From Clostridiales bacterium (lineage in GTDB: Bacteria; Bacillota; Clostridia; Christensenellales; UMGS416): a DNA stretch of 6,896 bases. Within the stretch, counting starts at the first letter, position 1. Every line of letters begins with the position of its first letter. Both the position numbers and the translations under genes were made by a program. Shown one piece after another: positions 1 to 6,112 of this stretch. The stretch is taken from assembly GCA_012515725.1 (NCBI GenBank), contig JAAYXU010000069.1, positions 1 to 6,896 of the forward strand, written 5' to 3'. Under the pieces are notes generated by a model that saw only the letters and a program-made list of their open reading frames with translations, ran no database searches and was not told the origin of the DNA.

Positions 1-279
1 CTGGCCGGACTTGGTTTCTCGACGGTCTGGCCGGCGCTGGCGGCCCGCGCGTCGGCGCGGTACCCGGACGACAGGGGCGCGGCGCTCGGTATCATGATGG
101 CGTTCTCGGGGCTTGGCGGCATGGCTGCGCCCTTCGCGCTGGGACTGCTGGCCGACGCGCGCGGGCTTGGGGTCGCGGTCTGGACGCTCCCGGCGATGAC
201 CGCCGTGCTGCTCACGCTCATCGCCGTCCTCAACCGGCAGGAGCGCGCAGCCTCCGGGGACGCCCAGCGCAGTGCGTAG
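1..279 (+). CDS. Major facilitator superfamily transporter, C-terminal fragment
   Basis: The reading frame is open from base 1 and ends at a TAG at 277-279, giving the last 92 residues of a protein whose beginning lies outside the window. The residues are Gly/Ala/Leu-rich and fit the last membrane helices of an MFS secondary transporter. A partial helix with a GxGFSTVWPALAARAS stretch leads to a charged loop (RYPDDRG, about residues 19-25). Two hydrophobic helices follow at about 28-50 (GLGGMAAPFALGLLAD) and 56-78, then a short basic/acidic cytoplasmic tail. The Asp in the LLADARG loop between the last two helices is common in MFS proteins. An internal ATG at 94 is not the start, because coding similarity runs through it. 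Substrate cannot be assigned. The gene converges on recR with 3 nt between stops. Family call is fairly secure; anything finer is not. Confidence 0.72.
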   Translation: MAGLGFSTVWPALAARASARYPDDRGAALGIMMAFSGLGGMAAPFALGLLADARGLGVAVWTLPAMTAVLLTLIAVLNRQERAASGDAQRSA

Positions 280-282
280 AGG

Positions 283-882
283 TTACATTTCCCGGCGTCC
301 CGCGAGCGCGCGGCCCAGCGTGACCTCATCGGCGTACTCGAGATCGGAACCGACCGGCAGGCCGTGGGCTATGCGGGTCACCCGGATCCCCAGCGGACGA
401 ACGAGCTGCGCAATATACATCGCGGTCGCCTCGCCCTCAAGGTCGGGATTCGTCGCCAGTATGACTTCCCGTACCGCGCCGTCCCGGAGCCTCTCTAGAA
501 GCTCCCGGATGCGGATATCCTCGGGGCCTTTGTTGTCCCCCGGCGATATAACCCCGTGGAGCACATGGTAAAGCCCCCTGAACTCGCGGGTGCGCTCCAT
601 CGCCTCGACATCCCGCGGCCCGCTTACGACGCACAGCACGCTGCGGTCGCGCCGCTCGTCACTGCACATCGCGCAGGGCGTCACGTCGGTAAACGCCTGG
701 CATACGGGGCAGATGCGTATGTTCTTGTGCGCCTGCCATATCGCCCGGGCCAGCTCGCGCACCTCGCTCTCGTCCCGCCCGAGTATATGATAGGCCAGAC
801 GCGCCGCCGTGCGGCTGCCGATGCCCGGCAGCTTGGAAAGCTCGTTTATCAGCCGCGCCAGCGGCTCAATAAGAGCGCCCAT
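283..882 (-). CDS. recR: Recombination mediator protein RecR
   Basis: RecR works with RecF and RecO to load RecA onto SSB-coated single-stranded gaps during recombinational repair in the cytoplasm. The 199-residue product has the usual family length and domain order. A helix-hairpin-helix (LPGIGSRTAARLA, residues 18-30) is followed by a four-cysteine zinc finger (C58, C61, C70, C73). A Toprim domain follows from about residue 81, with the acidic motif SGPRDVEAME and the NPDLEGEATA motif at 145-154. The C-terminal RIAHGLPVGSDLEYADEVTL block (170-189) is diagnostic. The ATG is 2 nt after the ybaB stop and has no good Shine-Dalgarno sequence directly before it, so translation is probably coupled to ybaB. 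The start agrees with family alignment (MGALIEPLARLINELSKLPG). The gene is last in the dnaX operon, and I see no hairpin plus T-run after its stop. Identification is secure. Confidence 0.97.
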   Translation of the reverse strand: MGALIEPLARLINELSKLPGIGSRTAARLAYHILGRDESEVRELARAIWQAHKNIRICPVCQAFTDVTPCAMCSDERRDRSVLCVVSGPRDVEAMERTREFRGLYHVLHGVISPGDNKGPEDIRIRELLERLRDGAVREVILATNPDLEGEATAMYIAQLVRPLGIRVTRIAHGLPVGSDLEYADEVTLGRALAGRREM

Positions 883-884
883 CG

Positions 885-1226
885 CTAAAACATACCCGGC
901 AGACCCAAACCGCCCGTGAGCTTGCCCATTTCGCCCTCGGTCATCTGGTCGACGCCGCGAAGTGCTTCGTTGACCGCGGCAAGTATCAGATCCTGCAGCA
1001 TTTCGATATCGTCCGGATCCGCCGCCTCGGGCGCGATCGTGATGGATTTGAGCTCCTTTTTACCGGTTACGACGGCTTTTACCATACCGCCGCCCGACGC
1101 GGCCTCGACCTCGCGCTCGGCCAGCTCCTCCTGAATACGCGCCATGTCCTGCTGCATCTTCTGGGCCTGGCGCATGAGCTGCTGCATGTTGCCGCCGCCC
1201 CCGCCTGGAAGTTTGCGCTTTGCCAT
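885..1226 (-). CDS. YbaB/EbfC family nucleoid-associated protein
   Basis: This is a small DNA-binding protein of the YbaB/EbfC family, which forms dimers that bind and bridge DNA and almost always sits between dnaX and recR. The 113-residue product has a Gly-rich N-terminus (PGGGGGN, residues 7-13). A Met/Gln-rich amphipathic helix follows (MQQLMRQAQKMQQDMARIQEEL, about 14-35), then the family segment VEAASGGGMVKAVVTGKKEL, the DPDDIEMLQDLILAAVNEAL helix (70-89) and a Gly/Met C-terminus ending LPGMF. These blocks match the Bacillus YaaK pattern. The start is set by an AGGAGG 5 nt before the ATG. The gap to dnaX is 15 nt and to recR 2 nt, so it is the middle gene of the operon. Its exact role is not settled even in model organisms; a link with RecR-dependent repair is inferred from position. 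Confidence 0.95.
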   Translation of the reverse strand: MAKRKLPGGGGGNMQQLMRQAQKMQQDMARIQEELAEREVEAASGGGMVKAVVTGKKELKSITIAPEAADPDDIEMLQDLILAAVNEALRGVDQMTEGEMGKLTGGLGLPGMF

Positions 1227-1241
1227 GTTTTCCTCCTGCTA

Positions 1242-3059
1242 TTAATGATCGTCGTCAAAGGCGACCGAAACCGAAGAGCCGGTGACCTGAGCCAGATCGA
1301 GCGTAGAGCGCTCGATGAACTGCATCTGCTCGGTGCCTACGTTCTCCTCGTGCGCCTCGACCCGGACAGGCCGCCCCAGCGCCTCGGAGAAGCACTCCGA
1401 AAGCCTCGCGCTGTTACGCTTGTTGTTGAGCCGCTGCAGCACCGGAAGGTTGTTGGGCGGAACCACGATTTCAAGGAGCCCTCCCGTGAGCCGCGCAGGA
1501 CGGGCTATCTGCATGAGGCTTATGAGCACCGTGTTACGCGGCTCGCCCGACAGGTCGTCCATGATGCGGTTCCATATCAGCCTGAGATCGGGCGCGTTTT
1601 CATCGTCTTCGGGCGGGCCTGACTCGCGCGCCCCCGTATCCTTCTCGGTCTCCGCGGGCGCGGACGGACTCGGCTCAATCTGCCCGCCTGCGTCCGCTTC
1701 CGGCGGACCGCTTTCCCCGGTATCAGTATCCGGAAAAGTCTCGGAGCCTGTACCCGCTCCGCCACCGATTTGCGCCGCGTCGTCGTCTGGCAGCTCTTCC
1801 GTAGCATCATCAGCCTGCGTCCCATAGGGCTCCTGAACGGATTCCTCCCAGGGCGCCTCGTCCTCTGAATACGCGGTATCAGTATCGGCCATCGGCGGCG
1901 CGCTTGCACACTGCGGTATGCCGCTTGCGACAGCAGCCTCGAGCCGCTCGATGCGCTCCAGCAGCGCCTCGTAACCGCTGCCCTTTTCCTGGCGGCAGCA
2001 GCGGGCCACAGCCAACTCTATGAGTACTCGGGGCTGGGCCGCGTAGCGCAGTTCGCCCTCCAGCGACGAGAGTATTTCCATCACGCGCAGCACCGTTCCC
2101 GGCGCGGATCGTACCGCCTGCTGCGCAATGCGCGCAGCTGTCGTGTCGTCGGCCAGCAGCGCCTCCACACCCGAAGACATCGCGACGAAAAGGTCGCGGA
2201 AATGGCGCAGAAGCTCGAACGCCAGCGTCTGCGCGTCGCAGCCCGCGTCGAACATGGCTCCAAGGCCCTGCATCGCGCGGCCGACGTCCCCCTCCAGTAT
2301 CGCGTCCGACAGCGCGAAATAATACCGCTGATCGGCGGTTCCCAACATCGCGTAGACATCGGCGGCCGTGATGCTGCTCCCGCCCGACATACACTGATCG
2401 AGCAGCGACAGCGCGTCGCGCAGACCGCCCTCGGCCGCGCGGGCAATGACCGACAGCCCCCGCTCCTCCATCGTAACGCCGTGGTCGCCAAGTATTTTCC
2501 TGAGAAGCTCCTGTATCTGCGCCGTGGGGATGCGCGTAAAATCAAAGCGCTGGCACCGGGACAGCACCGTATCGGGCAGTTTCTGCGGCTGCGTGGTAGC
2601 CAGTATGAATACGCTGTGGACGGGCGGTTCTTCCAGCGTTTTGAGTAGCGCGTTGAACGCCGACGCCGACAGCATATGCACCTCGTCGATGATGTATACC
2701 CGGTAGCGGCCCGCCGCGGGGGCGTAGCCTACGTTCTCGCGCAGTTCACGTATATTGTCTACGCTGTTGTTACTGGCGGCATCGATCTCGAGGATATCGA
2801 CGCTCTCCCCTCCCAGCGCGGCGCATACGGAGCACTCCCCGCATGCCTCTGCCTGCTGGGGATTACGGCAGTTGATAGCCCGCGCGAATATGCGGGCCAT
2901 CGTCGTCTTGCCCACGCCCCGCGGGCCGCAGAACAGATATGCGTGGGCGATGCGTCCCGAAATGACCTGGTTGCGAAGTATGCGGGTGATGGCCGTCTGC
3001 CCGATCACTTCGTCGAACCGGGTAGGACGGTACTTTCTGTACAGCGCCTGGTAAGCCAT
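1242..3059 (-). CDS. dnaX: DNA polymerase III subunit gamma/tau
   Basis: This is the AAA+ motor subunit of the clamp loader, which opens the beta sliding clamp and places it on primed DNA; tau also ties the loader to the polymerase and helicase. From the start chosen here the protein has 605 residues. It contains a Walker A GPRGVGKT (45-52), a zinc module with C64, C73, C76 and C79, a Walker B IIDE (123-126), a sensor 1 region around LATTQ (153-157), the SRC motif (167-169) and a sensor 2 arginine in GGLRDALSLLDQ (R214). The collar domain runs to about 360. A low-complexity Asp/Glu/Pro/Gly linker (about 385-490) leads to a tau-type C-terminal domain (about 491-605). The frame is open 18 nt further upstream, but the conserved MAYQALYRKYRP start and an AGGGAGG about 7 nt before it place the ATG at 3057-3059. 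First gene of the dnaX-ybaB-recR operon. Confidence 0.97.
   Translation of the reverse strand: MAYQALYRKYRPTRFDEVIGQTAITRILRNQVISGRIAHAYLFCGPRGVGKTTMARIFARAINCRNPQQAEACGECSVCAALGGESVDILEIDAASNNSVDNIRELRENVGYAPAAGRYRVYIIDEVHMLSASAFNALLKTLEEPPVHSVFILATTQPQKLPDTVLSRCQRFDFTRIPTAQIQELLRKILGDHGVTMEERGLSVIARAAEGGLRDALSLLDQCMSGGSSITAADVYAMLGTADQRYYFALSDAILEGDVGRAMQGLGAMFDAGCDAQTLAFELLRHFRDLFVAMSSGVEALLADDTTAARIAQQAVRSAPGTVLRVMEILSSLEGELRYAAQPRVLIELAVARCCRQEKGSGYEALLERIERLEAAVASGIPQCASAPPMADTDTAYSEDEAPWEESVQEPYGTQADDATEELPDDDAAQIGGGAGTGSETFPDTDTGESGPPEADAGGQIEPSPSAPAETEKDTGARESGPPEDDENAPDLRLIWNRIMDDLSGEPRNTVLISLMQIARPARLTGGLLEIVVPPNNLPVLQRLNNKRNSARLSECFSEALGRPVRVEAHEENVGTEQMQFIERSTLDLAQVTGSSVSVAFDDDH
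1718..1886 (-). repeat. Direct repeat coding for Asp-Thr-Asp-Thr in the DnaX linker
   Basis: The same 13-nt string (CGGTATCAGTATC on the plus strand) occurs at 1718-1730 and 1874-1886, in the same frame. It codes for DTDT at residues 444-447 and 392-395 of DnaX. An ESGPPE hexapeptide also occurs twice in this linker (449-454 and 479-484) but with different codons. Both repeats fall in the acidic spacer between the AAA+ core and the tau domain, where length and composition are usually free to vary. The DNA identity suggests a fairly recent internal duplication or slippage event. Confidence 0.6.
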
Positions 3060-3096
3060 CGGCATCCCTCCCTGCATTTACCGCAACGTTCATCCT

Positions 3097-3125
3097 ATTA
3101 TAAGATACCACCCCCTAAAAAACAA
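3097..3125 (-). promoter_or_regulatory. Promoter of the dnaX-ybaB-recR operon
   Basis: Read on the minus strand there is a perfect -10 box TATAAT (3097-3102), a 17-nt spacer and a -35-like TTGTTT (3120-3125, 3 of 6 matches to TTGACA). The spacer contains TGGTATC (3104-3110), the element also found before both VanW genes. The -10 box ends 37 nt before the dnaX ATG, leaving room for a leader of about 30 nt with the AGGGAGG ribosome site at 3065-3072. The -35 box overlaps the T-rich run that follows the upstream VanW gene. Confidence 0.65.
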
Positions 3126-3141
3126 GGGAACGCCTCGCCCC
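3117..3141 (-). terminator. Possible weak terminator of the diverged VanW gene
   Basis: On the minus strand, 8 nt after the TAA of the VanW gene, GGGGCG (3141-3136) can pair with CGTTCCC (3132-3126) around a 3-nt loop. The stem has one bulged T and one G-T pair, and TTGTTTTTT (3125-3117) follows directly. The stem is short and imperfect, so termination is probably partial and some transcripts may read into dnaX. Confidence 0.35.
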
Positions 3142-3149
3142 ATCAGGGA

Positions 3150-4367
3150 TTACTGGACACCCTGCTCCACCAGCTCGCGTCCCAGCTCGCGCCCGTTCTC
3201 GTCGCAGAAAATCCGGTAAACGCGGGGTTTCTCCCCGCTCTGCGTCACGCCGATAACGCGCACATACGCGCAGTAGTCGTAGGGCATACGGTAGATTTCG
3301 GCTACCAGCTCGCCCTCGTCGGCACGAACCCACAGCGCCATCGGCCGCAGGGTGTCGTTGCGCAGCACGAGGTCCATGCCCGCGGCGGTCACCGCCTCAA
3401 GCCCCGGCGCGACCGGAAGCCGGAGTGTACCGTCTCCGTGGCGCTCTAGGACCGTAAGCTCCGCGTGCAGCGCGGCTCCGTAGATCACGGTGGGCAGATG
3501 AACGCGGGACTCCAAGGAAGCGCGGCCCGCGGCCGCCAGATGCTGCCGCAGCGAATACGTATCGCCCGGATCCAGCACCGCCGCGCCGATCGCTTCGCAG
3601 TCGGCGCGCAGCGCATCCCGCAGCGTATGGTACTCGTCAGGACGGTACCCGTAGGAGACGCGCGGAGGCTCCATGGCTCTCAGCGCGTCGGCTGTGAGCC
3701 CAGCCTCGATGACGCCCAGCGCCACCGGCACTGCGCTGCCCCATCCCCTCCGCTCGTAGGCCTGCACACAGGCGTCGGCCGTGGCCTGCACATCGAGACC
3801 GTAGCCCGGAACCTCGTTCCGGACCCGTATCCGCTCCCCGGCCGGAGCGCTCGTGTCGAATCCCACAAGGCGCGCGTCGACCGGCGCGGTGTACAGCTCC
3901 CCCGACATCGCCGCAAGACGCGACTCCAGCAGCGCCCGGTCCAGCGTAAATTCGCTCTCAAAGCGCCAGCCCGTCAGACGCACTCCGGTTCGCTCCATCC
4001 ACCGCAGCCAGGCCGGTCCGCCGCGCCCGACGGCCCACGCGCGGGCGAGCGTTTCCTCGGTATTGAAGGAGCCCACCTCTCCCCCGTCCACAAACCATCT
4101 CGCGTCCTCATTCTCCAGCGCGAAAAGAAGCGTCCGGCCCCGTTGCCGCTCGTGGCTTTTTAGCATATCGAGCGCCTCGTCCCATGTCCTGCCGCCGACA
4201 TTTACGCCGTCCACCGTGATCCCCCTGCAGAAAAAAGGGCTCGCATCAGCCTGCCGGAACGCCGCAAGCTGCCACACAAAGAGCGACGCGGATCCCGCAA
4301 CGAGCAGTATCGGCAGAAGTATCATAACCGGACGGCGCAAGCGCGGCAGGGCTTTGAAAAGTTTCAT
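3150..4367 (-). CDS. Diverged VanW-family membrane-anchored protein
   Basis: The 405-residue product is a paralogue of the next VanW gene, with a basic N-terminus (KLFKALPRLRR) and one membrane helix at about 13-36; the rest is predicted extracellular. Residues about 50-65 (ITVDGVNVGGRTWDEA) start a YoaR-like region (putative peptidoglycan-binding, to about 190) that aligns with the neighbour's VFVDGVPLGGLTPDEA. The VanW-like domain follows (about 245-360: LDPGDTYSL, then GMDLVLRNDTLRP and GELVAEIY). The hallmark GGVCQVSGTLFNA of the neighbour is replaced by SRVHLPTVIYGAA (287-299), and the domain is about 17 residues shorter. A short C-terminal strand pair (VYRIFCDENGREL) matches the neighbour's end. 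The frame extends upstream to 4424, but AAAGGAGGA (4371-4379) and the membrane-anchor layout place the ATG at 4365-4367. The frame is intact, so this is divergence rather than decay. It is not evidence for vancomycin resistance. Confidence 0.75.
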   Translation of the reverse strand: MKLFKALPRLRRPVMILLPILLVAGSASLFVWQLAAFRQADASPFFCRGITVDGVNVGGRTWDEALDMLKSHERQRGRTLLFALENEDARWFVDGGEVGSFNTEETLARAWAVGRGGPAWLRWMERTGVRLTGWRFESEFTLDRALLESRLAAMSGELYTAPVDARLVGFDTSAPAGERIRVRNEVPGYGLDVQATADACVQAYERRGWGSAVPVALGVIEAGLTADALRAMEPPRVSYGYRPDEYHTLRDALRADCEAIGAAVLDPGDTYSLRQHLAAAGRASLESRVHLPTVIYGAALHAELTVLERHGDGTLRLPVAPGLEAVTAAGMDLVLRNDTLRPMALWVRADEGELVAEIYRMPYDYCAYVRVIGVTQSGEKPRVYRIFCDENGRELGRELVEQGVQ

Positions 4368-4390
4368 GCATCCTCCTTTGCACATACTCA

Positions 4391-4412
4391 CATGATACCA
4401 TTTTGCATGATA
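4391..4412 (-). promoter_or_regulatory. Candidate extended -10 promoter or operator of the diverged VanW gene
   Basis: On the minus strand this is TATCATG, 8 nt, then TATCATG again, a direct repeat with a 15-nt period. The second copy is preceded by TGG, giving TGGTATCAT, a good extended -10 (TGnTATAAT with 5 of 6 hexamer matches), and lies 23 nt before the ATG. No good -35 is present; the matching position is a plain T/A-rich stretch. The arrangement is shared with the other VanW gene (6024-6045). Confidence 0.5.
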
Positions 4413-4424
4413 AAATAAAACCAT

Positions 4425-4455
4425 AAAAAAGCCCTCACGGCAGTGTGAAGGCTTT
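4425..4455 (-). terminator. Rho-independent terminator of the canonical VanW gene
   Basis: On the minus strand AAAGCCTTCAC (4455-4445) pairs with GTGAGGGCTTT (4438-4428) around the 6-nt loop ACTGCC. All 11 positions pair, with one T-G wobble. The right arm runs into TTTTTT (4430-4425) and further T-rich sequence. It begins 13 nt after the TAG of the VanW gene and separates it from the diverged VanW paralogue, so the two are probably separate transcription units. Confidence 0.88.
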
Positions 4456-4468
4456 CTGTATACGAGCG

Positions 4469-5989
4469 CTATTCCTCTGTGGGCGCGGCGGTGGGCTCGG
4501 GCGTAGTAGCCGGGGTGGGCTTGGGCGTTACCAGATCAGCGGGATTTATATAGGTACGCTTCGTTATCGCCCTGTACACATCGAGTATCAGCTCTTCCCT
4601 GCGCACCACATTGCCCTGCGCGTCCTTGTACACCTTGTAGCTCTGGCATTTGATATAGTTATGGGGATCTACCACCCGCGGCTGGCCTACGGGTACTTCC
4701 GCATCGGGTATGACTTGGGGCGGATCCGTCGGGGGATGCTCGTCGAGCGTCTTGACCCCAATATCGATCGAGAGCCCGTCCGGAAGCGGCGCGCCGTACA
4801 CCTCGGCGACGACCCGGCGGTCATCGGTCGTGTACATGATGATGTAGACGGGCGTCGCGTGGTTGTTCTTGCACTTAAGGTCCGTGCCCGACGGGTAGTC
4901 CACCGTCGCGTCCCGCCCCCGCTTTAGATAGCCCAGCTCATAGGAGTGGTGGCTCCGGTCGGTAATCTCCAGATCGGCCATGACCAGCGCGTTGAAAAGC
5001 GTGCCCGACACCTGGCAGACGCCGCCCGCCACGCCCTGATCGGGCTGGCCGCTGAGTATAATACCCGCGTCCTTGTAGCCGGTCGCGTATGTGCGCGGGC
5101 CGGTCGTCGCGTTGAACGAAAACTCCTCCCCGGGCATGATGACGGTGCCCGACAGATGGGACATCGCCAGATTGATATTATGGATCCGGTTCTTATCGTT
5201 TGTCATCCGGGTCTCGAAATGGCATATGAGCTGCGTGTTCGCCTTGAGCGCCTCCATCGTAATCTGGGGCGCAATCTGGCTGGACGCTACCTCGACGGTC
5301 TGTCCCCACTGGCGCGCTTCGACCAGCGACCTGACCTGCTGCCAGGCTGACTGAGTATCCACCCGCACTCCGTATTGCTCGGGCGAGTACATGAAGCGCA
5401 CGGTCGCGGCGGCGTCGGGATTGAACTGAGTGATGGCGGCATCGATAGGATCAGCGTCATAGAATGCCGAAAGAGCCATGACCCTGGACTCTATGGGCGA
5501 CGGATCTATCGTCATCGACGTGGTAAACTCGGCCGGATTCTCAGGGAGCGCCTTGACATACTCGTACCGGCTGTCGCGGCTTCCCTGGCGTCCTGTGTTC
5601 CAGGCCTTCTCGAGAACCTGCTCGGTGTCAAATGTGACCGTCATATCCTCGGCAGTAAAACGTGTGGTAGCCTCGCCAACGCGGATGCCTACCGATATCG
5701 CGTCAAGAAGAGGCTGCTGCTTCTCCCGGATCCGTGCGCGCGCCTCATCGGGCGTCAGGCCTCCCAGAGGAACGCCGTCTACGAACACGCCATCATAGAA
5801 TGTGTCGATATCCAGCGTCTCGCTGACCTGCCTGAGATACTCCTGATTGAGATACTGCTGGTATTTCCAGTACGCGACTCCGCCGGCCGCTATAGCGACC
5901 ACGATGACGGCGATCAGGATAACGGTTGTGCGGGTTCCGCCTTTTCCCTTACCGCTACCCTGTGAAGCAAACCTGCGCTGTGCCACCAT
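4469..5989 (-). CDS. VanW-family membrane-anchored cell-envelope protein
   Basis: The 506-residue product has a short basic N-terminus and one membrane helix at about 22-41 (TVILIAVIVVAIAAGGVAYW), so its bulk is outside the cell. FYDGVFVDGVPLGGLTPDEA (64-83) opens a YoaR-like, putative peptidoglycan-binding region to about 215. The VanW domain follows (about 268-400) with MPGEEFSFN (285-293), TGPRT, GYKDAG and the hallmark GGVCQVSGTLFNA (322-334, C325), then SGTDLKCKNNHATPVYI and VVAEVYG. A hairpin-forming VYKDAQGNVVRREE segment (453-466) comes before a Pro/Thr-rich C-terminal tail (488-506). VanW domains were named from vanB-type glycopeptide clusters, but most family members are unrelated to resistance and their activity is unknown. 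AAGGGGG (5994-6000) precedes the ATG by only 4 nt; a GTG one codon later has better spacing, so the true start could be at 5986. Followed by a strong terminator. Confidence 0.9.
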   Translation of the reverse strand: MVAQRRFASQGSGKGKGGTRTTVILIAVIVVAIAAGGVAYWKYQQYLNQEYLRQVSETLDIDTFYDGVFVDGVPLGGLTPDEARARIREKQQPLLDAISVGIRVGEATTRFTAEDMTVTFDTEQVLEKAWNTGRQGSRDSRYEYVKALPENPAEFTTSMTIDPSPIESRVMALSAFYDADPIDAAITQFNPDAAATVRFMYSPEQYGVRVDTQSAWQQVRSLVEARQWGQTVEVASSQIAPQITMEALKANTQLICHFETRMTNDKNRIHNINLAMSHLSGTVIMPGEEFSFNATTGPRTYATGYKDAGIILSGQPDQGVAGGVCQVSGTLFNALVMADLEITDRSHHSYELGYLKRGRDATVDYPSGTDLKCKNNHATPVYIIMYTTDDRRVVAEVYGAPLPDGLSIDIGVKTLDEHPPTDPPQVIPDAEVPVGQPRVVDPHNYIKCQSYKVYKDAQGNVVRREELILDVYRAITKRTYINPADLVTPKPTPATTPEPTAAPTEE

Positions 5990-6009
5990 TATGCCCCCTT
6001 GCAGTTAAT

Positions 6010-6022
6010 CCCGTGAAACGGG
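6010..6022 (-). promoter_or_regulatory. Small inverted repeat in the leader of the canonical VanW gene
   Basis: ACGGG and CCCGT form a perfect 5-bp inverted repeat around a 3-nt spacer (CCCGT-GAA-ACGGG on the plus strand). It lies between the candidate TGGTATC promoter element and the AAGGGGG ribosome site, so in the mRNA it would form a compact GC hairpin near the 5' end. It may stabilise the transcript or act as a half-site pair for a regulator; it has no T-run and is not a terminator. Confidence 0.35.
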
Positions 6023-6023
6023 C

Positions 6024-6045
6024 GAGGATACCAGTTATCATGATA
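6024..6045 (-). promoter_or_regulatory. Candidate promoter or operator element of the canonical VanW gene
   Basis: On the minus strand this is TATCATG, then ATAACTGG, then TATCCTC, lined up without gaps with the element before the diverged VanW gene. TGGTATCCT reads as an extended -10 with 4 of 6 hexamer matches. The first part forms a perfect 10-bp palindrome, TATCATGATA (6036-6045). An alternative -10 box TATACT lies upstream at 6068-6073 with no good -35; if that one is used, the palindrome would be in the early transcribed region and would suit an operator. Confidence 0.4.
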
Positions 6046-6112
6046 CGCAACCGGCTCTCCCATGTAAAGTATAGCGGAAATTTGTATTGAAAAAACATCC
6101 AAAACGTAAAAA

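Noticed and set aside
1245..2706. Long open frames on the plus strand and in other minus frames across dnaX
   Set aside because: They are shadows of a GC-rich gene. Their products are Arg/Ser/Pro/Ala-rich without family motifs, and the true frame encodes a complete DnaX.
3060..3149. Place where the SRP RNA gene might be expected before dnaX, as in Bacillus subtilis
   Set aside because: The gap is only 90 nt and is taken up by a possible terminator, a promoter and a ribosome site. No SRP RNA-like GGAA/GNAR helix was seen.
4368..4424. Longer N-terminus for the diverged VanW protein starting at 4424
   Set aside because: It would place 19 hydrophilic, unconserved residues before the membrane anchor and begin inside the previous terminator region. 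The AAAGGAGGA just before 4367 decides for the shorter form.
3150..5989. Glycopeptide resistance locus, because of two VanW-family genes
   Set aside because: There are no vanH, vanA/B-type ligase, vanX, vanR or vanS genes here, and VanW domains are common in Bacillota genomes without resistance.
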